The notes beneath the pieces are model-generated. The model searched no databases. It saw only the letters and a list, made by a program, of their open reading frames with translations, and was not told the origin of the DNA. A stretch of DNA of 55,887 bases from Paracoccaceae bacterium (GTDB lineage: Bacteria; Pseudomonadota; Alphaproteobacteria; Rhodobacterales; Rhodobacteraceae). Below are positions 6,700-16,411 of this stretch, one piece after another (positions within the stretch are counted from its first letter, which is position 1; every line of letters begins with the position of its first letter). A program made the translations under genes and the position numbers. The stretch lies in NCBI GenBank assembly GCA_024642725.1, contig JAHEAO010000014.1, forward strand, positions 1 to 55,887, given 5' to 3'.

Positions 6700-8592
6700 T
6701 TATGTTTTTGGATAACCCAATGTTTTTAAGGCCGAACCAATTTCGTCAAGGATCGCCGGATCGTCGATTGTGGCCGGCATGTTGAAGCTCTGACCGTCCG
6801 CGATCTTGACCATCGTTGCGCGCAATATCTTGCCGGAGCGCGTCTTGGGCAGACGGTCCACGACGATGGCCATCTTGAAGGCCGCGACCGGCCCGATCTT
6901 GTCGCGCACGAGTTTGACGACCTCGTTGCAGATTTCCTGATGGTCGCGGTCTACACCGGAATTCAGACAAAGGAAGCCAAGCGGCAACTGGCCTTTCAGA
7001 TCGTCCGCGACACCGATAACCGCGCATTCGGCGACGTCGGGATGGCTGGCCAGCACTTCTTCCATTCCGCCGGTCGACAGGCGGTGCCCCGCGACGTTGA
7101 TGACGTCATCGGTGCGCGCCATGATATAGAGATAGCCGTCTTCGTCGATATATCCCGCATCCCCGGTTTCGTAGTAGCCCGGAAAATGTTCGAGATAGCT
7201 CTTGCGGTAGCGGGCTTCGGCGTTCCAGAGAGTGGGAAGCGTTCCCGGAGGCAGCGGCAGCTTGACAGCGATGGCCCCAAGCTGTCCGGCGGGCAGGGGG
7301 TGGCCGCCTTCATCGAGGATGACGACTTCATGCCCGGGCATCGCAACCGAGGGAGAGCCGATCTTGACCGGGAGTTGTTCGACGCCCATGGGGTTGGCGG
7401 CAATCGACCAGCCGGTTTCGGTTTGCCACCAATGGTCGATGACCGGCACTTTCAGCACATCCATGGCCCATTGGATCGTGTCGGGGTCCGCCCGTTCACC
7501 GGCGAGAAACAGCGTCTTGAGGCTGGTGACGTCGTATTTCTTGACGAACTCGCCCTTCGGGTCCTGCCGCTTGATCGCGCGAAACGCAGTCGGGGCGGTA
7601 AAGAGTGCCCGGATGTTGTGTTCTTCGATCATGCGCCAGAAGGTGCCTGCATCGGGGGTTCCGACTGGCTTACCTTCGAAGACCACGGTCGTATTGCCAT
7701 GGATGAGCGGCCCGTAGCAGATATAGCTGTGGCCCACGACCCAGCCGACATCGGATGCCGCCCAATACACATCGCCGGGATCGACGTTGTAGATGTTCTT
7801 CATCGTCCAGTTCAGCGCGACGAGGTTGCCGCCGGTATGACGCACGACGCCTTTGGGGTGACCGGTGGTGCCGGAGGTGTGCAGGATGTAGACAGGATGG
7901 TTGCCTTCGACGGGAACGCAGTCCGCCGGTTCGGCACCTTCCTGGACCTCGTTCCAGTCGAAGTCGCGGCCCGGGATCAGGTCTGCGGGGGCCTGTTCGC
8001 GCTGAAAGATGACGCAGAATTCCGGCTTGTGTTTGGCAAGCCTTATGGCCTCGTCCAGTAGCGGCTTGTAGGCGACAACGCGGCCCGGCTCGATCCCGCA
8101 AGACCCTGCGATGATCGCCTTGGGCGTGGCGTCGTCGATCCTGACGGCAAGCTCATTCGCGGCGAAGCCCCCGAAGACGACAGAATGGATGGCGCCGATG
8201 CGCGTCACCGCCAGCATTGCAACGAGGGCCTCGGGGATCATCGGCATGTAAAGAAGAACGCGATCGCCTTTGGTGACGCCTTTGGACGCGAGCGCCCCCG
8301 CAAGACGGGCAACCTTTTCCTGCAACTCGGCAAAGGAGGTGGTAGTTTGGGTGCCGGAAACAGGACTGTCGTAGATAATCGCGGCCTGGTCCCCACGACC
8401 ATTCTTCACATGACGGTCCACGGCATTATAGCAGGTGTTCACAAGCCCATCGGAAAACCATTCGTAAAGCGGTGCGTTATCGTCGAACAGCGCTTTGGTG
8501 GGTTTGCGGTCCCAGTCGATCGCCTCGGCAGCCTGCATCCAGAAAGCTTCCGGATCGGATTTCCAAGCCGCGTAAACGTCTGCGTATGCCAT
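6700..8592 (-). CDS. prpE: propionyl-CoA synthetase (acyl-CoA synthetase family)
   Basis: A 630-residue AMP-forming ligase that activates propionate, and possibly acetate, to the CoA thioester. It starts with an acetyl-CoA-synthetase N-terminal domain (YAAWKSDPEAFW), followed by the AMP-binding motif TSGTTGHPKGVVRHTGG, the WWQTETGW adenine pocket, YETGDAGYID and the hinge. The C-terminal domain ends in LPKTRSGKILR, whose last Lys is the catalytic lysine that can be acetylated. Length and N terminus fit PrpE better than Acs. GGGAGGA sits upstream of the ATG. It stands alone; the product would enter the methylmalonyl-CoA route in Rhodobacterales. Confidence 0.92.
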   Translation of the reverse strand: MAYADVYAAWKSDPEAFWMQAAEAIDWDRKPTKALFDDNAPLYEWFSDGLVNTCYNAVDRHVKNGRGDQAAIIYDSPVSGTQTTTSFAELQEKVARLAGALASKGVTKGDRVLLYMPMIPEALVAMLAVTRIGAIHSVVFGGFAANELAVRIDDATPKAIIAGSCGIEPGRVVAYKPLLDEAIRLAKHKPEFCVIFQREQAPADLIPGRDFDWNEVQEGAEPADCVPVEGNHPVYILHTSGTTGHPKGVVRHTGGNLVALNWTMKNIYNVDPGDVYWAASDVGWVVGHSYICYGPLIHGNTTVVFEGKPVGTPDAGTFWRMIEEHNIRALFTAPTAFRAIKRQDPKGEFVKKYDVTSLKTLFLAGERADPDTIQWAMDVLKVPVIDHWWQTETGWSIAANPMGVEQLPVKIGSPSVAMPGHEVVILDEGGHPLPAGQLGAIAVKLPLPPGTLPTLWNAEARYRKSYLEHFPGYYETGDAGYIDEDGYLYIMARTDDVINVAGHRLSTGGMEEVLASHPDVAECAVIGVADDLKGQLPLGFLCLNSGVDRDHQEICNEVVKLVRDKIGPVAAFKMAIVVDRLPKTRSGKILRATMVKIADGQSFNMPATIDDPAILDEIGSALKTLGYPKT

Positions 8593-8834
8593 GGTATGCG
8601 TCCTCCCTTTGACGAGGCTTTGTTACGCGGGCTACGCGCATCAAGCAAGATTGTTGCCCTGCGGAGGATTGTCACTGTTGGCGCAAACAGCGATTGGCGG
8701 GATTTTCGGCGCGCGTCCGCTTCACGAGAATTTGACGATCGCGGGAATCGCCGCATCTTGCACGGTTTTTCGGAGGGAATAGAGTCGCATCAGGACCTGC
8801 ATTTCGCATGTCCCTAAACAGAAGGCATGTTGCC

Positions 8835-8906
8835 ATGGGCGACAAGAAACCCGCACCGAAACCCGCTGCGAAGCCGGCCTCGGGCGCCAAACCCACCAAG
8901 AAGTAA
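8835..8906 (+). CDS. possible 23-aa Lys/Pro/Ala-rich peptide
   Basis: An ATG frame of 23 codons is composed almost wholly of Lys, Pro and Ala (MGDKKPAPKPAAKP at the start, ending PTKK). It has an AGAAGG-like ribosome site upstream and is followed 13 bases later by a 13-bp terminator hairpin, as expected for a short independent transcript. The composition resembles histone-H1-like or AlgP-type tails that bind nucleic acid. Without conservation data the call is tentative. Confidence 0.4.
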   Translation: MGDKKPAPKPAAKPASGAKPTKK

Positions 8907-8919
8907 ATCCCGTGAAATG

Positions 8920-8949
8920 AACGCCGCCAAAGGGATCTTTGGCGGCGTT
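8920..8949. terminator. strong bidirectional hairpin terminator
   Basis: AACGCCGCCAAAG pairs perfectly over 13 bp with CTTTGGCGGCGTT across the loop GGAT. It lies between the 23-aa frame on the plus strand and the 3' end of maeB on the minus strand (stop at 8953), so it can serve both. Confidence 0.75.
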
Positions 8950-8952
8950 GTG

Positions 8953-11232
8953 TCAGCCGTAAACCGCGACAGGGGTGCCCGCGAGGGCCGAAATGTTCAA
9001 CAGACCACGCGCGGTGATCGACGGTGTCACGATTTGGGCCCGGTTGCCCATCCCCATCAGGATCGGCCCGACTTCCAGCCCCCGGGCCTTCATCTTGAGA
9101 ATGTTCCGCACGCCGCTGGCCGCATCCGAATTGGCGAAGACCAGCGCATTCGCGGCCCCGGTGATGCGGCTGTTCGGGAAGGTCCGTTCCCGAAGCTCGA
9201 TATCGAGCGCCAGATCAATATGCATTTCGCCTTCGTAGTTGAAATCGCGCGGCGCTGAGTCGAGGATTTCCAGTGCGGCGCGCATCTTGCGGCCGGATTC
9301 GCAATCGAGATTGCCGAACTGCGAATGCGAACAAAGAGCGATATTTGGCGTCACACCGAAGCGCCGGACGTGGCGTGCCGTTGCGATGACGGTTTCGGCG
9401 ATCTGCTGCGGTGTCGGTTCCGGGTGGACCTGCGTGTCCGCGACAAAGAGCGGTCCATCGTCGAGGATCATCAGGCTGAGCGCGCCGACCGGGTGCAGGT
9501 CCGGGGTCCCGAGGATCTGCTGCACGTAGTTCAGGTGCCACAGATACTGGCCGAAGGTGCCGCATATGAGGCTGTCGGCCTCTTCCCGGTAGACCATGAC
9601 CGCGCCGATGGCGGTGAGGTTGGTCCGCATGATCGCCTTGGCCAGATCGGGGGTGACGCCTTTGCGTTCCATCAGCTTGTGGTAGGTTGTCCAGTAGTCG
9701 CGATAACGCGGATCGTTCTCCGGGTTGACCAGTTCGAAGTCCTTGGAAGGGCGGATGGCAAGACCTGCGCGTTCGCATCTGGCATCGATGACCTCGGGGC
9801 GACCGATCAGGATCGGCTTGTCCACCGATTCCTCGATCATGGCGTTGGCTGCCCTGAGAACCCGTTCCTCTTCGCCTTCGGCAAAGACGATGCGGCGGCT
9901 GGCGGTCGATGCGGCGGCGAAGACCGGTCGCATGATCAGGGTAGAGCGGAAGACGGAACCATCGAGCTTGGCCTTGTAAGCCTTCATGTCCTCGACCGGG
10001 CGAGTGGCAACCCCGGTCTTGATCGCGGCCTCGGCAACGGCCGAAGCGACGACTCCCATCAATCGGGGATCGAAAGGCTTGGGGATCAGGTAATCGGCGC
10101 CGAAGGTCAGCTGTTCGCCCTGATAGGCGGCCGCTGTTTCGGCGCTGGTCGTCGCGCGGGCGAGGGCAGCGATGCCTTCGATGCAGGCGATCTTCATCTC
10201 GTCGTTGATCTCGGTCGCGCCGACATCCAATGCGCCGCGGAAGATGAACGGGAAGCACAGGACGTTGTTGACCTGATTGGGATAGTCGGATCGACCGGTC
10301 GCGATGATGGCGTCGGGGGCGACGGACCGAGCCTCATCCGGCATGATCTCTGGCGTCGGATTGGCGAGTGCGAAGATGATGGGTCGTTTCTTCATCTTGG
10401 CGACCATCTTGGGTGTCAGTACGCCCGGACCGGACAGGCCAAGGAACATGTCGGCGTCCTTGATGACATCCTCGAGCGATTGCGCGCCTCCGGGCTGCGC
10501 GTAAGCGGCCTTTTGCGCGGTCATGTCTTCGGTGCGGCCTTCATAGACCAGGCCATGAAGGTCGCAGAGCCAGACGTTCTCGCGCTTCACGCCCAGTTTC
10601 AGCAGCATGTTCAGGCAGGCGATACCCGCAGCACCGCCGCCCGTCGAGACGATCCGGATATCCTCGAATTTCTTGTCGGCAACGCGCAGCGCGTTGGTTG
10701 CGGCGGCACCGACGACGATCGCGGTGCCGTGCTGGTCATCGTGAAAGACCGGGATGTTCATATGCTTGCGGCAGTAGTCCTCGACGATGAAACAGTCAGG
10801 GGCCTTGATGTCTTCAAGGTTGATCGCCCCGAAGGTCGGTTCGAGCGAGCAAACGATCTTGGCGAGTGTTTCGGGGTCGCTTTCGTTCAACTCGATATCG
10901 AAGCAGTCGATATTGGCGAATTTCTTGAAGAGAACGGCCTTGCCTTCCATCACCGGCTTTGCAGCGATGGCCCCGATATTTCCAAGTCCAAGGACAGCCG
11001 TGCCGTTCGTCACGACCCCGACGAGATTGGCGCGCGCCGTGAACCGGCTTGCGGTGGAGGCGTCAGACTTGATTTCAAGGCAGGCCTCTGCAACGCCGGG
11101 GCTGTAGGCACGGGCGAGATCGCGGCCGTTGGCCAAAGGCTTGGTTGCCCGGATTTCCAGTTTTCCGGGCTTGGGAAACTCGTGATAGTCCAGCGCGGCC
11201 TGTCGGGTATTGTCCTGCCGTTGATCCGTCAT
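8953..11232 (-). CDS. maeB: NADP-dependent malic enzyme with phosphotransacetylase-like domain
   Basis: 759 residues, the normal size of the two-domain MaeB. The N-terminal malic domain has [11 protein letters not shown] with the catalytic Tyr, [13 protein letters not shown], the metal site [10 protein letters not shown] and the Rossmann stretch [14 protein letters not shown]. From about residue 430 a phosphotransacetylase-like domain follows ([17 protein letters not shown]); in MaeB this part is regulatory rather than catalytic. The enzyme decarboxylates malate to pyruvate with NADPH. GGGGAGGAG precedes the ATG, and a 12-bp inverted repeat lies 18 bases upstream of the start codon in the divergent gap. 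Confidence 0.95.
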   Translation of the reverse strand: MTDQRQDNTRQAALDYHEFPKPGKLEIRATKPLANGRDLARAYSPGVAEACLEIKSDASTASRFTARANLVGVVTNGTAVLGLGNIGAIAAKPVMEGKAVLFKKFANIDCFDIELNESDPETLAKIVCSLEPTFGAINLEDIKAPDCFIVEDYCRKHMNIPVFHDDQHGTAIVVGAAATNALRVADKKFEDIRIVSTGGGAAGIACLNMLLKLGVKRENVWLCDLHGLVYEGRTEDMTAQKAAYAQPGGAQSLEDVIKDADMFLGLSGPGVLTPKMVAKMKKRPIIFALANPTPEIMPDEARSVAPDAIIATGRSDYPNQVNNVLCFPFIFRGALDVGATEINDEMKIACIEGIAALARATTSAETAAAYQGEQLTFGADYLIPKPFDPRLMGVVASAVAEAAIKTGVATRPVEDMKAYKAKLDGSVFRSTLIMRPVFAAASTASRRIVFAEGEEERVLRAANAMIEESVDKPILIGRPEVIDARCERAGLAIRPSKDFELVNPENDPRYRDYWTTYHKLMERKGVTPDLAKAIMRTNLTAIGAVMVYREEADSLICGTFGQYLWHLNYVQQILGTPDLHPVGALSLMILDDGPLFVADTQVHPEPTPQQIAETVIATARHVRRFGVTPNIALCSHSQFGNLDCESGRKMRAALEILDSAPRDFNYEGEMHIDLALDIELRERTFPNSRITGAANALVFANSDAASGVRNILKMKARGLEVGPILMGMGNRAQIVTPSITARGLLNISALAGTPVAVYG

Positions 11233-11250
11233 GATGTCTCCTCCCCTAGA

Positions 11251-11278
11251 AAAGGTAGTTTAATACTAAACTACCTTT
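11251..11278. promoter_or_regulatory. 12-bp inverted repeat, probable operator
   Basis: AAAGGTAGTTTA at 11251-11262 is repeated inverted as TAAACTACCTTT at 11267-11278 with a 4-base spacer. It is AT-rich and placed between the divergent starts of maeB and the cupin gene. Its inner TAGTTTA/TAAACTA arms look like a TetR, MarR or GntR dimer site. It could instead form a leader hairpin in the maeB mRNA. Confidence 0.5.
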
Positions 11279-11377
11279 ATTTGGCTTGCTTGTGCCAAGT
11301 TTGCTAAGATGCATCAAGCCTGACTTGAAAGTCAATGCAAGCCCCTTCACTGTCCAGCCAACAGGTGGAGGACAAAG

Positions 11378-12463
11378 ATGCAGGATATAAAAGCTGAGAT
11401 TCAATTGCCAACTTCGGATCTGCGCGCAGATATTCCGTTCTTTACCAAGGTTCTGGGGATGCGGATGGACATGATCTACCCGGCGGACAACCCACAGGTT
11501 GCCGTGTTTTCCGGCCATGGGATACGGATTCGTATGGACGGAGCGGCTGGGACCGGTGACGGTCTGGTCCGAATTCTGAGCGACGATCCGGACGGTTTCG
11601 CCGGTGGCAAGCGCGACCTGCGTGCGCCCGGCGGCTGCCGGGTCGAGATCGCCGAGAGGAATCCCCCGGTTGTGCTGCCGCCGACCCAGCATGCTTTCGT
11701 TGTGCGGCGACTGGCCGATCAGGCGCCCTGGATCATCGGGCGTGCCGGGATGCATTACCGGGATCTTATCCCAAGCCGGTTGGGTGGGTCGATCATCGCC
11801 AGTCACATCCGGATTCCGGATGGTGGCCCGGTGCCGGATATGGTCCATTTCCACAAGGTCGGATTCCAGTTGATCTTTTGCTACAAAGGCTGGGTAGATG
11901 TCGTCTATGAGGATCAGGGCGGCCCGATCCGGTTGCACGCGGGAGACTGTTTTATCCAGCCGCCCGAGATCCGGCATCGCGTCCTGGAAGCTTCTGACGG
12001 GATCGAAGTGATCGAGATCGGAGTGCCGGCCGAGCATATCACCGAGATTGATCATGTGATGACTTTGCCGACACCGGATTTGCGTCCCGACAGGGAATGG
12101 CAGGGGCAGAAGTTCGTGCACAACGTGGGCAGCACGGCAGAATGGGAGGAGTTCCGGATTCCAGGATATATCTGCCGTGACACGACGATTAACACCAACA
12201 CCAAGGGCGTGGCTTCGGTGCAGGTCGTCCGGCGCGGGCGGGGGCAGATTCCATGGACCAGCCACGATACCGACATTCTGTTCACGTTCGTGATGCAAGG
12301 CGGGTTGACGCTGGAAGGTGAGGGTAAGGAGCCCTATCGCCTGGAGCCCGGGGACGCTTTCGTCATACCCCCCGGTATGGGGACGCGTTATGCTGAGCCG
12401 ACTGACGATGTGGAATTGCTGGAAGTGACGCTTCCGGGCAGGTTCAAGACCACGATCGCCTGA
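11378..12463 (+). CDS. VOC-like plus double-cupin protein
   Basis: 361 residues. Positions about 1-60 look like one half of a glyoxalase/VOC module (TSDLRADIPFFTKVLGMRMDMIY). Two cupin barrels follow. The first has HFHKVGFQLIFCYKGWVDV and later PGEI-like QPPEIRHRV; the second has SHDTDILFTFVMQGGLTLE and LEPGDAFVIPPG. The metal His residues are kept better in the first barrel than in the second. A soluble oxygenase, isomerase or sensor role is possible; the substrate is not known. GGTGGAGGA precedes the ATG. It lies 58 bases before cdd and may be co-transcribed with the nucleoside operon, or be regulated with maeB through the palindrome between them. Confidence 0.75.
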   Translation: MQDIKAEIQLPTSDLRADIPFFTKVLGMRMDMIYPADNPQVAVFSGHGIRIRMDGAAGTGDGLVRILSDDPDGFAGGKRDLRAPGGCRVEIAERNPPVVLPPTQHAFVVRRLADQAPWIIGRAGMHYRDLIPSRLGGSIIASHIRIPDGGPVPDMVHFHKVGFQLIFCYKGWVDVVYEDQGGPIRLHAGDCFIQPPEIRHRVLEASDGIEVIEIGVPAEHITEIDHVMTLPTPDLRPDREWQGQKFVHNVGSTAEWEEFRIPGYICRDTTINTNTKGVASVQVVRRGRGQIPWTSHDTDILFTFVMQGGLTLEGEGKEPYRLEPGDAFVIPPGMGTRYAEPTDDVELLEVTLPGRFKTTIA

Positions 12464-12521
12464 GCGTTTGCATCTTGCGGAAAGCCGCAGCAGTCTGAAC
12501 GGGTTCGAAACGGAGGTTTCT

Positions 12522-12914
12522 ATGTCATTGCTGGATGCCGCAAAGGATGTTCGGGAACGCGCTTATGCGCCCTATTCCAATTTCAAGGTCGGCGCTGCAA
12601 TCCGGGCGGCTTCCGGAGCGGTCTATGCCGGCTGCAATGTCGAAAATGTCGCCTATCCCGAAGGGACCTGCGCAGAGGCGGGCGCGATCGCTGCCATGGT
12701 CGCGGCGGGAGAAACCGAGATTACCGAGGCATTGGTCATCGCGGATAGTCCGCTGCCGGTATCGCCCTGCGGCGGGTGCCGTCAGAAACTCGCAGAGTTC
12801 AGCAAGGGCAGCGTTCCCGTTACGATGACGACCCTATCGGGGGCGACGAAGGTGATGACGATGGCCGAATTGCTGCCCGGCGCATTCGCGCAGGCCCATA
12901 TGGAAATCGGCTGA
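12522..12914 (+). CDS. cdd: cytidine deaminase
   Basis: 130 residues, the size of the homotetrameric bacterial enzyme that deaminates cytidine and deoxycytidine to uridines. The zinc site is complete: Cys50 and catalytic Glu52 in GTCAEAGAI, then Cys83 and Cys86 in SPCGGC. YSNFKVGAAI and CNVENVAYPEG bind the nucleoside. CGGAGG lies 6 bases before the chosen ATG. Its TGA overlaps the ATG of deoA, making it the first gene of a five-gene salvage operon. Confidence 0.95.
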   Translation: MSLLDAAKDVRERAYAPYSNFKVGAAIRAASGAVYAGCNVENVAYPEGTCAEAGAIAAMVAAGETEITEALVIADSPLPVSPCGGCRQKLAEFSKGSVPVTMTTLSGATKVMTMAELLPGAFAQAHMEIG

Positions 12915-14221
12915 TGGACGCCCGTGCGATCATCACCAAGCTGCGCGACAAGGTGCCGCTGGAACGTGCCGAGATCGTCTGGTTCGCCAATGGGTTGGCC
13001 GATGGAAACGTGACGGATGCGCAGGCAGGGGCCTTTGCCATGGCCGCGCTTTTGAACGGGCTTTCCGCCGACGAAGTTGTCGCCTTGACGATGGCGATGC
13101 GCGACAGCGGCAAGGTGATGTCGTGGGACCTGCCCGGCCCGGTTGTCGACAAGCATTCGACCGGGGGCATCGGCGATGCGGTTTCGCTATTGCTTGCGCC
13201 GGCCCTTGCAGCGCTTGGTGCCTATGTGCCGATGGTTTCGGGGCGGGGACTTGGCCACACCGGGGGCACATTGGACAAGCTGGAATCCATCCCGGGGCTG
13301 AAGACCGAAGTCACCGAAGAACGGTTTCGCCAGATCGTGAGCAACGTAGGCACGGCCATCGTGTCGGCCACTGGCAGCATCGCCCCGGCCGACAAGCGGC
13401 TTTACGCGATCCGCGACGTGAGCGGGACCGTCGAAAGCATCGACCTGATCACCGCCTCGGTCCTTTCGAAGAAGCTGGCTGCTGGTCTTGAGGTGCTGGT
13501 TCTCGACGTCAAGGTGGGAACCGGGGCGTTCATGAAGACGATGGAAGATGCGGTGGCACAGGCCGAGTCGCTGGTCAGCACGTCGAATGGGGCGGGATGC
13601 CGGACCTCGGCGCTGATCACAGACATGAACCAGCCCTGCGCCACGGCAGTCGGCAATGCGCTTGAGGTCATGGAGGTGATGCAGGCCTTGTCGGGTGCCG
13701 AGATCGACAATGTTCTTTGTGATTTGACGGCGGATCTCGGAGGAGAAGTTCTCGTGCTGGCCGGGATGGCCGATGACGCAACCGAAGGGGCCAAGCAAAT
13801 TACGGAAACGCTGCGGGACGGCTCGGCTGCGGAGCGTTTCGGCCGGATGGTGACGGAGCTTGGCGGCCCGGCGGATTTCGTGGACCGCTGGCGGGACCGT
13901 TTGCCTGCGGCACCGGTTGTGGCAGAGGTCAAAGCGGGACGCGCAGGATATGTCACCGGCATGGACGGCGAGGCCATTGGTCTGGCGGTCGTGCGTCTGG
14001 GCGGTGGCCGCTTGAAGGGCGGCGAACGGATCGACCCCTCCGTCGGCCTGTCCGATGTCGCCATTCTCGGTGACAGGCTTGAGCCTGATACGCCGCTTTG
14101 CCTGGTCCATGCGGCGACACCAGAGGCTGCGGAAGAAGCCGCGGCGGCCGTGCGCGCGGCTTATACGATTGCAGAACAAGTGCCTGACGTTCCGCCGGTG
14201 GTCTACCGGAGGGTTGGCTGA
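12914..14221 (+). CDS. deoA: thymidine phosphorylase
   Basis: 435 residues, phosphorolysing thymidine or deoxyuridine to base and deoxyribose-1-phosphate. The phosphate-binding KHSTGGIGD is at 80-88 and the family signature SGRGLGHTGGTLDKLE at 109-124. The C-terminal pyrimidine-phosphorylase domain is intact (AGYVTGMDGEAIGLAVVRLGGGR). The start overlaps the cdd stop in TGATG; an upstream in-frame extension into cdd is rejected because it would read through the deaminase gene. The stop in turn overlaps the start of deoB. Confidence 0.96.
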   Translation: MDARAIITKLRDKVPLERAEIVWFANGLADGNVTDAQAGAFAMAALLNGLSADEVVALTMAMRDSGKVMSWDLPGPVVDKHSTGGIGDAVSLLLAPALAALGAYVPMVSGRGLGHTGGTLDKLESIPGLKTEVTEERFRQIVSNVGTAIVSATGSIAPADKRLYAIRDVSGTVESIDLITASVLSKKLAAGLEVLVLDVKVGTGAFMKTMEDAVAQAESLVSTSNGAGCRTSALITDMNQPCATAVGNALEVMEVMQALSGAEIDNVLCDLTADLGGEVLVLAGMADDATEGAKQITETLRDGSAAERFGRMVTELGGPADFVDRWRDRLPAAPVVAEVKAGRAGYVTGMDGEAIGLAVVRLGGGRLKGGERIDPSVGLSDVAILGDRLEPDTPLCLVHAATPEAAEEAAAAVRAAYTIAEQVPDVPPVVYRRVG

Positions 14222-15429
14222 TGCCGCGCGCATTCTTGATCGTAATGGATTCCGCAGGCTGCGGCGGCGCGCCGGATGCAGCATCCTATTTCAACGGAGA
14301 ACATCCCGACACCGGGGCGAATACGCTGGGCCACATTGCCGAGGCCTGCGCAAGGGGAGAGGCCGAAGATGGGCGGACCGGCTTGCTGGCCTTGCCCAAT
14401 CTGGACGGGCTGGGGCTGGGGGCTGCGATCCGGCTGGCATCAGGTCTTGATGCGCCGGGGCTGGGTGCCGCTCCGACGGGGGTGTGGGGTGCGGCTACCG
14501 AGATTTCTCGCGGCAAGGACACGCCGTCGGGCCATTGGGAACTGGCAGGGGTGCCGGTGCCGTGGGACTGGCACTACTTCCCAGATACCATCCCGGCTTT
14601 CCCCAAGAACTTGCTGGACAAGGTCTGCGAACTGGCGGGAACAAAAGGCACGCTTGGCAACTGCCATGCCTCGGGCGTTCCGATCATCGAAGAGCACTGC
14701 GCCAAGCATCTCAGAACCGGCTGGCCGATTTGCTACACGTCTGCCGACAGCGTTTTCCAGATCGCCGCACATGAAGAATTTTTCGGGCTGGACAGGCTCT
14801 TGAAGCTCTGCGCAGACCTTGCTCCGACGCTGCATGCGATGAAAGTCGGGCGGGTGATCGCGCGTCCGTTCGTCGGGGAATGCGGCAACTTTCGGCGCAC
14901 CAAGAACCGGCGCGACTTTGCCATCGAACCGCCCAGCCCAACGCTGAACGACTGGGTGCAGGGGGCGGGGCGCAAGGTTTACGGGGTCGGCAAGATCGGG
15001 GATATATTCTCGCGTCGCGGTATCGACGAGGTTCGCAAGGGAACCGATGCCGAACTGATGCGGCATCTTTCTGATCTGGTCGGCGAGGCGGAAGATGGCA
15101 GCCTTACATTCGCCAATTTTGTCGAGTTTGACACGCTCTTCGGCCATCCGCGAGATGTTTCGGGCTACGCCCGGGCGCTGGAGTGGTTCGACGGTCAGTT
15201 GCCGCAGTTGTTTGGGCTGGCGCGGGAAGGGGACCTGTTCCTGTTCACTGCCGATCACGGCAATGACCCAACCTGGGTCGGGACCGATCATACCCGCGAG
15301 CGGGTGCCCGTAGTGGCCTATGGTGCCGGGGCCAAACCCGTGGGGCTTGTCGGTTTTTCCGATGTCGGGACGTCGATTGCGGTTCATCTCGGGGTTGCTC
15401 CGCAAGGGCCGGGGAAGAGTTTTCTATGA
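14221..15429 (+). CDS. deoB: phosphopentomutase
   Basis: 402 residues, alkaline-phosphatase superfamily. It converts (deoxy)ribose-1-phosphate from DeoA to the 5-phosphate. The first metal motif MDSAGCGGAPDA, DTGANTLGHI with the nucleophile Thr, SGHWE, and the metal-binding FTADHGNDPTWVGTDHTRE at about 340-358 are all present. TGATG couples it to deoA and ATGA couples it to add. The length equals that of known DeoB proteins. Confidence 0.96.
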   Translation: MPRAFLIVMDSAGCGGAPDAASYFNGEHPDTGANTLGHIAEACARGEAEDGRTGLLALPNLDGLGLGAAIRLASGLDAPGLGAAPTGVWGAATEISRGKDTPSGHWELAGVPVPWDWHYFPDTIPAFPKNLLDKVCELAGTKGTLGNCHASGVPIIEEHCAKHLRTGWPICYTSADSVFQIAAHEEFFGLDRLLKLCADLAPTLHAMKVGRVIARPFVGECGNFRRTKNRRDFAIEPPSPTLNDWVQGAGRKVYGVGKIGDIFSRRGIDEVRKGTDAELMRHLSDLVGEAEDGSLTFANFVEFDTLFGHPRDVSGYARALEWFDGQLPQLFGLAREGDLFLFTADHGNDPTWVGTDHTRERVPVVAYGAGAKPVGLVGFSDVGTSIAVHLGVAPQGPGKSFL

Positions 15430-16409
15430 GCTTCAGGGACTTGCCGAAAGTTGAGCTGCATCTGCACCTTGAAGGCGCGGCGCCTCCGGCCTTCATACGA
15501 GGTCTGGCCAAAGAGAAGTCGATGGATATCTCTGGCATCTTCGCTGAGGACGGCAGCTATGCTTTCAACGATTTCTGGCACTTTCTGGAGGTCTACGAGG
15601 CGGCCACGGCGACCTTGCAGAGCCCCGAGGACTTTTATCGGCTGACGTTGGCGGTCTTGGAGGAAAGCGCGGCCTCGGGAGTGATATATTCCGAAGCATT
15701 CCTGTCGCCGGATTTTTGCGGCGGCCGTGATCTTGTGGCCTGGCGGGAATATCTGCAGGCCATCGAAGAGGCCGCAGCCGCAGCGGAGAAGACACATGGG
15801 ATTGTCCTGAAGGGAATCGTTACCCCGATCCGTCACTTCGGCCCGGAAAAGGCAAAGGAGACGGCGCTGTGTGCCGCTGAAACCGTAGGCGATTTCCTTG
15901 TCGGTTTCGGTTTGGGCGGGGACGAGAAGATGGGTAAGCCCAAGGATTTCGCCTATGGCTTTGACATGGCGCGCGAGGCCGGACTGCGCCTGACGGCGCA
16001 TGCGGGCGAATGGGGCGGGCCAGAATCTGTGCGCGACGCGGTGCGGGATCTTGGGGTGGAACGGATCGGCCACGGCGTAAGAGCGATCGAGGACCTCGAG
16101 CTTGTCGACGAGCTTGCCGAGAAGGGCATCGTTCTTGAGGTTTGCCCGGGTTCAAATATCGCGCTGGGACTTTACCCCAGCTGGCGGCAGCATCCGATTG
16201 CAAAACTGCGCGAACGCGGCGTCGGGGTCACGATTTCAACTGATGACCCGCCCTTTTTCCATACGACCATGGCCCGCGAGTTTGATCGGCTGTCAGACGC
16301 TTTCGACTGGGACGAAGGCGAGTTTCTGGCTATCAACAAGACCGCGATTAACGCTGCGTTTTGCGATGCGAAGACGCGGCAAGAGATACTCAAGAGACTG
16401 GAGCCTTAG
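15426..16409 (+). CDS. add: adenosine deaminase
   Basis: 327 residues, zinc-dependent deaminase of adenosine and deoxyadenosine. Zinc ligands His12 and His14 lie in [10 protein letters not shown], His192 and catalytic Glu195 in [10 protein letters not shown]. His216 is in RIGHGV and Asp273-Asp274 in STDDPPFF. The start overlaps the deoB stop by 4 bases. In this operon it adds the purine branch to pyrimidine nucleoside salvage. An adenine-deaminase-type specificity within the same family cannot be excluded. Confidence 0.92.
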   Translation: MSFRDLPKVELHLHLEGAAPPAFIRGLAKEKSMDISGIFAEDGSYAFNDFWHFLEVYEAATATLQSPEDFYRLTLAVLEESAASGVIYSEAFLSPDFCGGRDLVAWREYLQAIEEAAAAAEKTHGIVLKGIVTPIRHFGPEKAKETALCAAETVGDFLVGFGLGGDEKMGKPKDFAYGFDMAREAGLRLTAHAGEWGGPESVRDAVRDLGVERIGHGVRAIEDLELVDELAEKGIVLEVCPGSNIALGLYPSWRQHPIAKLRERGVGVTISTDDPPFFHTTMAREFDRLSDAFDWDEGEFLAINKTAINAAFCDAKTRQEILKRLEP

Positions 16410-16411
16410 GT

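Noticed and set aside
9325-11307. Long open frames opposite maeB and other GC-rich genes
   Set aside because: They are antisense shadows created by high GC at third positions; the coding strand carries complete family motifs.
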